Origin: Dictyophora rubrovolvata
Lineage: Eukaryota > Basidiomycota > Agaricomycetes > Phallales > Phallaceae
DNA: 64,000 bases
Reading direction: 5' to 3'
NCBI GenBank assembly: GCA_029959195.1
Contig: CP114121.1
Location: forward strand, 2,604,001 to 2,668,000
Made by a program: the position numbers and the translations under genes. This document shows positions 46,468-58,494 of this stretch, piece by piece; position 1 is the stretch's first letter, and every line of letters begins with the position of its first letter. The notes below the pieces were generated by a model. The model was given only the letters and a program-made list of their open reading frames with translations. It did no database searches and was not told the DNA's origin.

Positions 46468-47713
46468 CTGTATATTCCTATTATTAATAAAATCATCACG
46501 CTAAAGCGAGTTTGCATTTTGTGAAAACACGTATCCGAAAAAAAAACGATGCCCAAGCTACACGTGGTCTGTGGTGTGAATCCATCATGTCTTTGATATT
46601 CAATGATCCTCATATTCGACGTTTCGGATAAAAGAAGACATCTTAGTAGTTGAAAAAAAAATCACTAAAAAGAAAAGAAGTATAAGAAGTTTCCAGACTT
46701 AAACTTTGACGACCTTATTCCACTGTCAACATTATGGACCACAAAAATCAAGCCAGGAACGAAAAGCCCTGAGCGGTAACAAATCTCGTCGAGGTTCGAA
46801 ACAGTGCCCACGGGCACCAATATTACCGGAATAACAGAACAATCATGAGAAGCAATCCCGATCAAGTGGATCTGTCAACTAGTCGCGGTTCCACCACATT
46901 TTCCGCGCGGGAACGCGCGACAGGCAGCACCCGTACCCCGAACCACTAGATAGACCAGAAAAGAAATTGACCGCCAGGAGGACTAAAAATAGTGAGGAGT
47001 GAATAATATTACGACTGATCAACAAAATTAGGAAGATCCAAGCGAAAAGGAAAGATGACATTACCATTTCAAGCAAGATTTTCGAGTTATGTAAGTATTC
47101 CGACTCGGATGCTTTTTACAATTTGGATAAAGATTCCCCATCACAATTCCTTGAGAGATCCATTTCATGCAAAATGACAGAACGTGTAAAATAACCGCTG
47201 ATCCGAGATATTGTCGACGTCTTTCTTCCAGATCGATGGGAAAGTCGCCTGCGTCAGAAAAGCTACCGTGCTGGAAAGGATCAATCCCAAAATTTCCTGG
47301 TTTCCGACAAGTATTTATTCCTGAGATGTCAGGAACAGGTTGTGAAATTTATTAATCAAATATACCTGAACAGAGAGTATACCGACAAGGCAGTTTCTAA
47401 GATCCTTCTTTCGGACCTTTCCTAACTAAAATCAACGGCAAACAACCACACACATATTTATATCGTGCGAAGTTTATTCCTGCAGATAAAAAGTAATTTA
47501 TCAATATCAATGTCAGTAGACCCAAAGGTTAATTGATAGAAAATATGTCGGACAACGATGAACATTGGGGAGCTCAGCTGCCCGTCGGCGCTAGCGAGAA
47601 AAAACTGAGTTTACGTGACTAGCGTGACATTCTTTGACTCAGCCGGCCGCTTGTGCTCACTGCTGGCACCCAGCTGGCATCTGCCCTTTGCCTTGTCCTA
47701 AAACGCTTTCAAA
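46468..47713. other. Divergent intergenic region
   Basis: Between the starts of the sedolisin-like gene (-) and the carrier gene (+). No gene, RNA or repeat was recognised. Confidence 0.35.
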
Positions 47714-48955
47714 ATGTCCAAGACAGTCAAGGATCTCACTGCTGGGACAGCTGGTGGCATTTTACAAGTTTGCTTAAATGATTAATAAGTAGTAACGGTC
47801 AACTGACGAGGATTATTAATAGGTACTGGTTGGCCAACCCTTTGATATCGTAAAAGTTGTGCGTTCTCAAACTACTCGAGAGTCAAATTCTATACTCAGG
47901 TTTTAAATGCTGTAGCGCATGCAAACGGCGCCGAAAGGGACATATTCTGGTATGGTTCAATGTGCGACTGGCATTTTGACCAACGAAGGTCCTCTGGCTT
48001 TCTACAAGGCATGTGTGTCACTGTGAGAGCATTCCTTGTTGATTTCATACTAATTTTCCTTCATAGGGCACCCTCTCTCCACTACTAGGCATAGGAGTCT
48101 GCGTTTCAATCCAATTTGCTGTTCTCGAGTCTACTAAACGATATTATGCTGCCCAAAATCTTCAGCGTGGGCTAGGCGGACCTGATGGCAAAGAGTTCAG
48201 CGGAAGTCAGCTTGTCGTAGCTGGTGCCCTAGCAGGGGTTGCCAATGGTGTCGTTTCTGGTCCTGTTGAACACATTCGTATTCGTAAGTCTAATGAAGTT
48301 GAGAATGGAACATTTTAGTCTCAACATACCAGGATTGCAAACGCAGCCATCCGTTAACCCCCCTTATGCGGGGCCTTGGGATGCTGTTCGAAAAATCACT
48401 GGTCAACATGGTATTGCTGGCTTGTTCAAAGGACAGACAGCTACTTTTGCCCGAGAAGCTATTGGTTATGGGGCATATTTCTGGGCATATGAAACTCTTA
48501 TGCGACGAGAGATGAAGCGAACAGGCAAAGCACGAGACGAAATACCTCCGACAAAGACGGTGCTGTTTGGAGCCGCTGCGGGGTACGCCGTAAGTTTTTC
48601 ACTTTCCTTCTTTCCGAGATTGTTGGATGCGCTTACATTGTTTGTTCAAGCTATGGGCATGTATATACCCTATAGACGTTATAAAATCCAGGATGCAAAC
48701 TGATGGTTTCACACCCGAAAGTGGACGCAAATACAAAAATACCTTAGACTGCATTAGAACGGTTCTGAGAACCGAGGGAGGTTCCGCATTTAGTAGAGGA
48801 TTGGCACCTACCCTTATTCGGTGAATAGTTTTCGTAGTGTCATTCTTTTGCGTTGTAATCTCACTTTTCACATAAGATCGCCTTTCGCGAATGGCGCTAC
48901 GTTCTTAGGGTTCGAGTTGGCAAGCCGGTGGTTATACGCAGGATCTGAACATTGA
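47714..48955 (+). CDS. Mitochondrial carrier protein (YMC1/CRC1-like)
   Basis: About seven exons give roughly 300 residues. All three carrier repeats are visible with the Px[DE]xx[KR] signature: QPFDIVKVR, GPVEHIRIR and YPIDVIKSRMQT. Other landmarks are DLTAGTAGGI, NEGPLAFYKGTLSPLLGIG, QFAVLESTKRYY, GLFKGQTATFAREAIGYGAY and GGSAFSRGLAPTLIRSPFAN. The fold puts it in the inner mitochondrial membrane. The REAIGYGAYFWAYE stretch and general pattern resemble the fungal YMC1/carnitine-ornithine group; the transported substrate is inference. The start at 47714 precedes SKTVKDLTAG without a presequence, as is normal for carriers. No break was seen. Confidence 0.88.
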
Positions 48956-49379
48956 ACGAGGTTTTCAATTTTTTGGATACTATTTCCGCCGTAATATCGC
49001 ACTTTTTCTTTTTCTTTTTGCATTGCACGTTTAGGCTACTTGCTGTCATTGCTTTCATTAGAATATTCCATCGCGAAGTTACCCACAATACATTTAATGG
49101 AGACTTAGAGACGTCACTTGAAAATAACGTTGTGAAAAGTGCATAAGACGAGCTCATCTGATACACGCATCATATTGCCCAGTAACAACGGACGGGAGCT
49201 TCAACAGAATACTGCAGATGTCAAGTCGATATAAAAGTGTAAGTAAAATTATATACATACGAACATAGTGTGCTATACGTTGCTTGCAAAAGTTATCATG
49301 GACCTCGCTTTCGAATAACCAAGTCAGCTTAGGACTCTTTGCTCTAGTTCTCAAGCGTCAACAGGCAAGTCATCATCCT
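48956..49379. other. Convergent intergenic region
   Basis: Two genes end here tail to tail. A pyrimidine-rich run lies near 48,998-49,020. Nothing else was recognised. Confidence 0.35.
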
Positions 49380-51512
49380 TTACAAAGAAGCGTCAACTTC
49401 GTCGATATCGTTCATTTCGCTATCTTCATCCAAGTCCGAGAGGAAATCGTCATCTGCACTTGTTTGAACGCCTACGTCCATCTTGGAAGACGGTAGTACT
49501 ATCGAGTCAGTCTGATCCAGCGATATCGTCTTCTCTTCCTCCTTTTCTATTTGCATCAAAATCGTAGCAACCACGTCAGCGTATTGTGGTAAACTAAACA
49601 GACAATCTTCTGAATCTGAATCTGATTCGATTCCACCACCGAGGCAACGCTTCACGGGCTCCTTCCCTTGAATGGAAAGGTGCAGCCACAGATCATAATA
49701 TTTGTCGAAATACAAATAAAACGAGTAACCCATTCGAGGAATGTCGGTGAAAGCTCTTAATAGTGTCGGATCGACCATGATGATCTTGCAAGTTTGTTCA
49801 ATTGCATCAGCTAGGCCTAACCTAAAAACAGCGGAATAAATTCAGAGATTAGTGAAGGCAAGCGCGAATGTACCTGTGTGCCCGATGCTCTTCCTCAATA
49901 AAGTAAACCCGATCAATGTCTCGTGGGTTAGTAAGAGAGTCTTCCAAGGCGGTTTCAAACCCATGAATCTTAATGTTGATTTCGCGGTTCTGGGAGCCAC
50001 GTGGAAACATAGACATCTCAAAGAATAAAAAGACGGATTAGACAAGGGGGACGCGCAACGTTAATGAGAAGATGGGAAACAACTTCGTTATTGCCGAAGG
50101 TACTATTGAGAAGGGTTATTGAGGAAATAGTGTCCAAGAGTTCTTGTCCAGCTCGACAGCCGGTGTCCAATCGACCATGTTGCCATTTACATATGTATTT
50201 ATCTTGACCGGGTGAAGTTGGTCCAAATTTGTCCGTTGAGGAGCATGAGCGGGAGTTTGCTAGGAAAAAGGGAATTTGTGGGGAGGGTGAGAAAGTGGGA
50301 ACCAGAAGGTGTAAGATACCCCTGACGGCGACGGAGCAAGGTGTAATAGTAAATCTCTAGTTGGGGAGAAATTGTTCTTCTTATATGTACGAATACAGGA
50401 TTATATGTACTTTTGAACAATGGGTCTGAGGAGAAAGGAAGAAAGGGACGGAAATCGTACGAGTGAAGTTTGAACCGGTGACAAAATAGTCGGACCTCCG
50501 TCTCGAGAGAACCACTTTAGCGGAGCCTGGGCTATCTTTAGGCGATGTGAGAGAGTTCGATAAGAATTGAAATACGATAAGAAATTGTCCCGGGATTTCA
50601 TCTAACAGGCAGCGGATCGTGCAATGGTCGCAGGAAAGGAACGAGACGATTGTATAATTCTTGGCGTGAGTGACTTGGGATTAAGTGGCGGCTCATTTGA
50701 TAGTAAACACATACGACGATATTTAGTAATTGGAAGTTTGTGAACTCAACACCGTGTGCCGAAAATAGGTTGGAAGGAAAAATACAGAAGAACATGCAAC
50801 GATTTTTGATGAAGAAGAGAGATATGATTAAGTCCGGTCCTGTAAATACAAATGATTCGACGAGACAACTCAGAGTCACGCTACATACGCACGAAGTTTG
50901 GGGATTACCAGAGAAAGTGGGAACTCGGGACAGATGAAAACACGACAAAATTTACGGTCATCTAAAACCCTCCACCTGCTCTCGAGTCTCAACGTCTGCC
51001 TCTTCAATTATCTCCAAAACATGGTGTATGAAAGTTGACAGTTTATTAACACTGGGTGGAAAAGGGTACCCACAGTTGCTGCAACAAGTCCCTCCAATAA
51101 AAAGTTCAGGAAGGACTGAATCCAATTCGTTGCTATTGTTGAATTCCATAGATTTCAGGCCTTCCTTCTGTTTACAAATTTGGATATCAGGCTCGATAGT
51201 TGAGCAAGAATCCCGAGCACATATCTCCTTGTCTAGACGGTCCGATAGTATGTCTAATCTGACATTGGATGGAATGGGTTTGTTCTTGTAAGGAATTGGA
51301 TGTTGACGTTTTCGAAGGCGTCTCGGGCGGCGAATGGTGACTGTAGTGTAAGGCCTGAAATCGCAAACTGTTCGATATAATTGCCGTGAAGACGGGTGCT
51401 GTCTTTGTGATGACCAAAGACTCAAGTTTTGCAATATACACATAATTCTGGATGTAGGGTGGCCATTCTCCTTCTCTCCACACGATGAGTTATGTCCGAC
51501 GGATCCCTTCAT
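49380..51512 (-). CDS. Unrecognised multi-exon protein with acidic C terminus
   Basis: Pieces that look coding on the minus strand are, in order: MKGSVGHNSSCGEKENGHPT, RRPRRLRKRQHPIPYKNKP, FIGGTCCSNCGYPFPPSVNK, FIHHVLEIIEEADVETREQV, SFLSCDHCTIRCLLDEIPG, SRRRSDYFVTGSNFTRTISV, LLLHLAPSPSGVSYTFWFPL, CKWQHGRLDTGCRAGQELLD, MSMFPRGSQNREINIKIHGF, TDIPRMGYSFYLYFDKYYDL and ESDSDSEDCLFSLPQYADVV, ending DEDSEMNDIDEVDASL. The ATG at 51512 is the first in its frame. Two CxxC-type pairs near the N terminus could bind zinc. The acidic tail suggests a nuclear or cytosolic protein. I do not recognise the family. Several introns (about 50-90 bases) were placed by frame change; two of them are uncertain, so it might be two genes. 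Confidence 0.5.
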
Positions 51513-53505
51513 GAGATGAATTTTAGCCCTGCCCGCAAGTAATGAAAACAAATTGGATGAAAAATGACAAGGAATGAAAGTGTGAGGTTTTTTTTAGTAA
51601 AGTTTATAAAGCATAAGAGCTTGGGAGTGAGGACGGGCAATAGCAAACGCGGTAAGCTCTTGAAAAAGTGACGCAATTGTCGAAAGGTCGATTTCCTGTC
51701 CGATGATAAAAATAATGAAGAAAAGCAGTCAAGTAGCCTTATTTAAACCAGGACCAGTGGAGATTATGACCCCAAGGAAATATCATTCGGCAAATAGGTT
51801 CATCCATATTATTTACGCCGGCGATTCTTATACTCTATTTATGCTCTACCGAGTTCTGCCTTGAATCTAATAACGATACGCAGTAAACACATTTGGAAAT
51901 ACATGATAAGGAACCCACCCACGGTTCGTCCTTATGTATGATCATACTTTCTGGCCGCACCACACCCTGAGACCGTCGCCGGATCATTCAACGGCATTAC
52001 AACACCAAGTTCGTGAAGGGGATAACCAATATCAATCCGTTAATTTAACAAATCCATCATAGACCACTCACGACGAGCACAAAACTTGTTCTAAGGTTTC
52101 GTCAGGCGCTTGCCAGAACTTATGATATTATGAGGGCCAACATATAACCATCCGATAAGAGACATATCGCATCTTCAAATGAAGAATATTCATTATAGGC
52201 TCTCGTTGAATAGACTCGGGGGTAAATCGAGTCAGGCAGGTATTGCTGACGTCCCCAAGGACACTCAGGCCTCAGGGTCGTCTGGACACAATGAAGAAAC
52301 AGAGCAGACGATGATGGCCGTAGGAAACCTTGAGCAATGTACATACATCAAAATCGCCTCTCCCCAACGCCCGAATCATAAATTACGCATCATCGCTCGA
52401 AAAAGTGGTCCTCTCTACTCACTCTATCGTTCGTCCAACACGAGAAGGTGTAGAAAATCCTCCGACTTTAACCTCCTCCCGTATCCACTGTATAGTCTGA
52501 CATCGTGCCAGCACTGTCAGGCGTCAGCCTCTAATTGGGCTCATTGGAAAAGAGAAAGATATTCGACAGACAGGTATTCATAATCTGAATGTGAGAGCCG
52601 GCGGCTTATCTTTGGTTTGTGCTCGTTTGGGATTTTCATTCTGGTCTTCCTAGGTGACCTGACGAGTACCTATAAACTCGTTCGGTGACGACTTCTTAAA
52701 TTGGTGTGAAAGTCGGGAGCAGGAAGGGACTCCCTATACAAGGCTAACATGTACGACGGACCTCTACACTGGGAACGCATTTTTTCGACTTTTTCAATTC
52801 TAAGTGCTCTATAAAAATGTAGCGCAATACCAGTTTAATGTTTCTGACTCGACTTACAACTTCAGGCCTCAGGTCTTCGTTGCCGCTGCTCGTGGTGGAC
52901 GACGATGAAAGTTATTACATGAGCCCAGCGCTCATTGCGGCTCCAGAACAAACTCCGCTTTGATTTGAACTTGACCTTTTTATAGGTATTCCAGAATTGG
53001 AACTCAAAGACATATGCCTCTCTCCACTTTCCGGAAAATGTAGGGATTTAAGGTGCATGGTCAACGCCGTTTATCATCTACTCGAGCTATTTATATCGAT
53101 TCAACAAATCAACAACAAATTTTATATTGCCTGCTGTGGCGTCGGGCTCAGGTAGTCAGGCGCGGCTAACTTCTCATTAAAAATCGTGCACTCGGGACTT
53201 CTTCCTCTGTACTAATCTACAACTTTCTCCCTATTATTCTACCTTTTAATGAAATCTACAGAGACATTTGGACGGTCGTTCAAATAATATATTTGGCTAC
53301 TAATGCCACACTTGAGTGGTGGTGGTTTTGCAATAAAAATACAAGCTGATGGTGTAGTCCGTAGTACGCTACCCTCCATTTGTCAGGGGGTAAACAAAAC
53401 GCATGCATACAATACGAGTTGGGGTTAATAAATTGATGGCAATGTATAAAAAAAAAAATACGAGTGGTCGAAAGCAGTCAACGATAATCGGCCATCTGTC
53501 ATTTA
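51513..53505. other. Long intergenic region
   Basis: Nearly 2 kb without a recognised family. A plus-strand frame at 52179-52583 (134 codons, with QASGSSGHNEETEQTMMAV) is the longest but has no supporting exon neighbours or motif. No repeat structure was found. Confidence 0.35.
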
Positions 53506-55878
53506 TTATACGGGTGTCAAGGACAGCGGTAATTGCGCGCCGTCCTTTTCGCGGCCCTTGACGAATGGTAGCATCCCAGTCGCAGCTGCTGCATAAATCT
53601 CCGCTCCGTCGGGTGTTGGACTGAAAACGAACTTCCCTATCATTAAAAGTGTGACAACGTGCAACTGCAGAACACTGAAAAAAAAAAGAAAGAAAGAAAG
53701 AAATTATTTGTCTCAAACTGATAGAATCAAAGACACAAGTACATACGCAAATCTCCATCCAATACAGCTATGCACTCCACTGCTAAACGAAGAGCTTTAA
53801 AGAGAAATTGCATCAGTACAGTACTCGAAACGGCGGTATAATTGAGCAATGCTCACAGATTCGCATAGACACCAATTGAGGATTTTGGTAGAGCATTGGC
53901 CCTTTCCCCGAGAAAACGTTCGGGATTCCACTCGTCCGCGTCCTCACCCCACAATTCCTTCAATCGATTATAGGCCGAAAAACCCAAAATCAAAGATTGA
54001 CCGGTCTTAACAGCAACGTGATTTGACAACTTTCCATCACGCAATTGAACTGGCCGGGAAAGTGGTATAACTTCGTCCTTGGTAGCCCAACGAACGCCAT
54101 GACCCGAGAACGGATGCAATCTAAGTGTTTCTCTGAGGCAATTTGGTTCAAAAAATTTCAGGAATTCATGTTATTCATGCACGTACTTGATGGCTGCAGT
54201 TGTAAGAGGCAACGACTCGTAATCTGATGGAGTAAGTTCTTTGTCACCCACTTCAGCTCGGAAGCGCATGATCTCTGCTCTCATTTGATCCTGAAAATCG
54301 GGGTGGCGAGAAAGTTGGTAAAAAAGCCAAGATAGGGTTGTTGAAGTCGTGTCATGAGCAGCGATGGTAAGGGAACTAAAGAACAAGAACGAGTATGCAT
54401 CGGCAGAAATGATTGGGTAAAGCCTCAAAAAACAACCAAAACGGAAGAAGACATACATCAGTTGTCCGACCAACCCGTCATCGTCTAATCTAAGTTTGAC
54501 ATCTTCTGTCAGATTAGAACGAACTTCATCAAAATCAAATCCCATAGGTTCATTCAGATGTTTCCATGATAAAATTGGAAGCTCTCACCCATGATGCTCA
54601 TTAAGTTTTTCCCTTCCGGACACCCCCCCGCAGCTTTCTTCTCCTTCTCAATAATCTCGACAGCAATTTCCTTCGCAGTAGACTGGAATTTCTTAACAAT
54701 TCCTGTGATCATGATTAGTTTTGCTATTGGGCGTAAGAGCCATATCGGAAGACAAAGCCCTAAATCAAACATAGCCAGAGCCCGAGCAAGTGTCTTCTCG
54801 CTTCCTGGTTTCTTTTGCGCATCGTTGCTAGAGGGGATAAAATAAAGATAAGATGGCTTTATCGGGGCGAATAAAAGTGAAATCAATGTACAAGAGAGTT
54901 GTGTAAGCCTTCAAATATTCGCTAGGACTGTCTCCGAGAGCGCCGAAATCATAGGCGAATACACCTTTTATAAAAACAACCGGTCTCACACAGCTAAGAA
55001 AACACTGAATCGCAACATACCTCGTCCAACGGCGTCAAGTGTCAAGCGGGAAAACCAATTATGAATATTAACAGTGCAATTCTCAGTGTGACTTTGTTCA
55101 TATAGATCCATCAATTTTGATGCCAACTGTCAAACGTATGGTCATTTTCACGATAGATACATACGCTTCACTATACCTTTTCAGTGACCTCTACAAAGGC
55201 TGGGACTAGATCTCTTATCGATGACTGCGAGAACCCGGGAAGAAGGATCTTTCGTTGTCTCGCATGATCTTCGTCTGCGTTGAGTTAGTAACACCATCGT
55301 GGTAGATCGATCGAGATATTTACGTTCAGATGTCACCAAACTTGACCCGAGGAATAAACGAGCGAATTCAACTTGAGATCCTCTGTCGAAGGTGTAACCG
55401 CGGGTATTAAGAACGTAGTTCATGGCCTGGAATACAACGGTCGCATCAAAAAACACGATGATGAACTTATGCTTTGAAAATTGTACCTTTGGATCTGCCA
55501 GATAAAGAGTATTGGACCTCTGTTAATTAAATTCATCAGTCGTCCAACTATAAATCTGTCAAAACAAACCCCGAAAGTGCCTTTCGCCCTGAATACTGTG
55601 CCATATTTCTCGACATACTCTTGGTCCTTGGTCCCAACATTGGGTGTTCCAATTAAGTCCGAAAAAGTCCCTGTGGAATTTCAGTAATGTATAGAAGCAC
55701 ATACAAGTGTCAAGTTATACAACCTACCTCCGAGCCAGGACCAAGGCTTTGGACCATCAAGGTCCTCAATACAGGGAGAGCCTGAGCCGGAGATAGATAA
55801 TTGAGCATTTTTCCGTTCGAGTATCTTTCCCAAAACGTAGGCAGCAGCTCCTAAAGGAATTAGATATAGCAGAGACAT
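53506..55878 (-). CDS. Cytochrome P450 monooxygenase beside a terpene synthase
   Basis: About twelve exons. The start at 55878 gives a hydrophobic N terminus (MSLLYLIPLGAAAYVLG), then GPKPWSWLGG, LADPKAMNYVLNTRGYTFDR, EDHARQRKILLPGFSQ, the I-helix AAHDTTSTTLSWLFYQLSRH, ETLRLHPFSGHGVRWA (ExxR), EWNPERFLGE (PERF) and the heme loop F-S-S-G-V-H-S-C-I-G followed by WRFA, with its Cys ligand. The end reads PFVKGREKDGAQLPLSLTPV at TAA 53506-53508. All motifs and phases are kept, so it looks functional. It lies about 950 bases downstream of the sesquiterpene synthase on the same strand, so it may oxidise the cyclase product; that is inference. The substrate is unknown. Confidence 0.88.
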
Positions 55879-56303
55879 GTGTATATTTTGAGGCCAAAAG
55901 GAAGGGCCGAAAGTCCTTTTAAGTCTGTAGCCGCCTTGGCAACGAGTCACTGAGCACTCGAGTCAGCGTCAGAGCGACGGCTCCGCAGTCGAGCTGCTAT
56001 TCGCCCAGGCTTCACCCGGTCATTTCTGAGTCTGATGATGTTTCCGCAGAACTAGTAGGATAAACTCACCCGAATGGCAACCTCTCTTGGGCTGTTCACG
56101 AAGATTATGGTTTACATGATCCGAGATTCTGACATGGTAAATGCCCTTTTCTTTGTTCTTGCTTGGCTCTTGCGCCTGCCTCGACAGAGTCGACGCCGCA
56201 AAAGGCTAAATTTACATAGCAGATACGTGAAAATGAGCCTCTGTAGGGGACAACGGACTCATTTTCTCTAGTCCTTATTAAAAAAACCGATTTTTGTTAG
56301 AAT
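55879..56303. other. Intergenic, nothing recognised
   Basis: Between the P450 start and the hairpin locus. No gene was recognised; it should contain the P450 promoter. Confidence 0.35.
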
Positions 56304-56512
56304 CTGGCGCTTTAAGCGCCAGTATCACGCCCTATACGCGTAGTACAAGCGCGTTACCTCTCCCCTAGTCGTCGTTACCGACTACTAGGGAAGAGGTGAG
56401 CCAACCATATTGATACTATAACATAACGTACTTACACACCTGTAATCTAATTAACTTACAGGTAATATAGTCGTCGTTACCGACTACTAGGGAAGAGTCT
56501 AATTAACTTACA
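56304..56512. repeat. Paired-hairpin locus B
   Basis: A perfect palindrome CTGGCGCTTTAAGCGCCAG (56304-56322) is followed by a GC-rich tract (ACGCGTAGTACAAGCGCG), then a hairpin with arms CCCTAGTnGTCG/CGACnACTAGGG at 56363-56390. That hairpin recurs at 56468-56497. The second copy lies within a 37-base segment starting GGTAATATAGTCG, bracketed by a 15-base direct repeat TCTAATTAACTTACA at 56446-56460 and 56498-56512. The layout repeats that of locus A (26661-26810) with different bases in the stems. Confidence 0.75.
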
Positions 56513-56823
56513 ATTTTTCCACCCCTCTCCCGTATCTTGATATATCCATATATTAAACAACTCTTCGACGCGCCTTCTGTTTCCCGTCCTGCTAGCTTCA
56601 GTTGACTGGCTCTCTTCAATGTACACACATTTACCCTCGTAACTAAGTCTAGAATGTATGTATATGCACCGCGGATATATATATATAACATGATGTACGG
56701 ATGTCTAACGAAATACTCAAAGTCTAAAGGGTGGCCGACACAAGAGTAAAACTAAACGCCTCCGTTGACGGGTGTAAAATGGAGTCTCGGAAGGAGCGTG
56801 TATTCTGTATTTGCCGACCATCT

Positions 56824-58032
56824 TTACCAAAATATCGTTCGGACTAGTACAATGTAACAAAAATCAGAAAGACAAATGTCATATACATATGTGCAATAAC
56901 GTGCCTCGAAGCACCGGCAATCGTTACCTCGAATCCAATCAGCCAAACTTTGACAGTAAGCCTGAATGTCGCCACGAGCGCGTTCGGGTAGACCGAGTGC
57001 GCCATTCGTCTAAGAATTGATTTACAAGGCGCTCATGGTGGTCCCCTATCCTACTGATGGCACTTTGAATGTCTGTGTTGAGTTCATGCATGACAACCGT
57101 AATTAAGTTGTGAGCGTCATCACCTCGAGCTTGTCTTTGAAGAGCATGAGTAACTAACACTGTCTCTATAAGCGATCGAATACTCACTCTTGATTATACG
57201 ATAACAGATCATTCGCAATAATGATCATATCAATAGTCAATTCTGTCATTTTTTTTATGACAGGATGTCTCATAACATGTTCAGGGATATCCATGTACAT
57301 TTGATTCAGAATGAATGAAGGCTTCGCTCCAATAGTTTCTCGACGGAGTTGGAAATAGCTTTCAATGGTGCGCTCGTGGTGAGCCGTTCTGTCCTTAGCT
57401 TGTTCGACTACAGCGTCCAGATAGGTTTGGAAGGTATTAATGAAACGGTGTTGCGCTATTGATGTCATTGTACGTATTGCATTTGCCCAAAATCTGGTAC
57501 AAGAATGAGATTGAACCAATGAATTAGTACTGCTCAACGTACTGACGAGCTATCTCGCCTATAACCCATTCACCTGTTGGCCTTGGAATGTGTGGATTAC
57601 GGAGTGCGTCCATAACGATGTCTGCATGAATTTGTACCACGTCAGCGGCTGGCTTGTCCGTGTGCTCGTCAATCACAAAAAATAAGTTCATTAGATCGCA
57701 ACCAATGCGACAGCCCTCTAAAAAAATGAGAATAGGAATATAATTGGGAAGAATTGCTTTTAAACCTTTGTCAAGAGATGGATAAGCCAATGATGCTGGC
57801 AGGCCTTTCGGTAGTGAGTCAACATATTCTGAGAAAAGATAATACACAGCATTGACCTACTCGTATCACATTTGTTGAACGCTTCTTGAGCAGATTTCTC
57901 AAAAGCGCCAAAGGACTCGAACCATGTTGAGGATTCAGCCTTGCATATATCGTAATGAGGATTGATCTTTCGAGGCCAAGGCCAGGAAGTCAAAGTGTCG
58001 GGAATACGGATCCAACATGATTGGGAAGACAT
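56824..58032 (-). CDS. Class I sesquiterpene synthase, C terminus out of frame
   Basis: The start at 58032 reads [20 protein letters not shown], then [54 protein letters not shown] and [18 protein letters not shown] with the D-E-H-T-D metal motif. [20 protein letters not shown] and [20 protein letters not shown] follow, and NDLLSYNQE (NSE/DTE metal motif) comes after them. This is the fungal cyclase pattern that ionises farnesyl diphosphate with Mg2+ and yields protoilludene-, cadinene- or related sesquiterpenes; the product cannot be read from sequence. Near 56,990 the frame changes: one frame stops at 56939 after DEWRTR, while the family-like C-terminal stretch [19 protein letters not shown] and NDCRCFE lies one base off. 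This points to a frameshift (or sequencing error) in the last exon, so the gene may be a recent pseudogene. The P450 next to it is on the same strand. Confidence 0.8.
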
Positions 58033-58494
58033 TAAATTTCGTTTGTGCTTTGGTTTGCTTTTGCATTGCATGCTGTTCAAAAAGGAACGACGTCGATTTA
58101 CAACACGTGAACATCCCTAAGATCTGCTACTGACAAGTCGCCTGGGATGATGACAGTACTGACGGATACCGGAGTGTAAAGGTAGGCTATCATCAACGTA
58201 CAAGGTTGGTTGAGGCCTTTCCACATAAAACCTCCAATAGTTTACGCGTATGTGGGGAAACCTGACGTGTTCGTCGCAATGTATTACATTTACCATCATG
58301 ATACAGCATTCACCTTCGATAAACTACTACTCCATTGGCAATCAGGGTATGATAGTGAATTTTGCACGTCAGCATGTCACTAACATGTCACTCGGAGCTT
58401 ACCGAGGCTTGCTTAAGTAATCACATTTGTGTCTCTGTTGCAGCTTCTCAATCATAAGAGCTTGTCGTCGTTCTTATCAATTCCGAGGCAAAAA
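58033..58494. other. Divergent promoter region
   Basis: Between the starts of the terpene synthase (-) and CTR9 (+). No TATA box or other motif stood out. Confidence 0.35.

Noticed and set aside
52179-52583. 134-codon plus-strand frame as a gene
   Set aside because: No motif, no supporting exons on either side and composition typical of intergenic frames; left as unannotated spacer.
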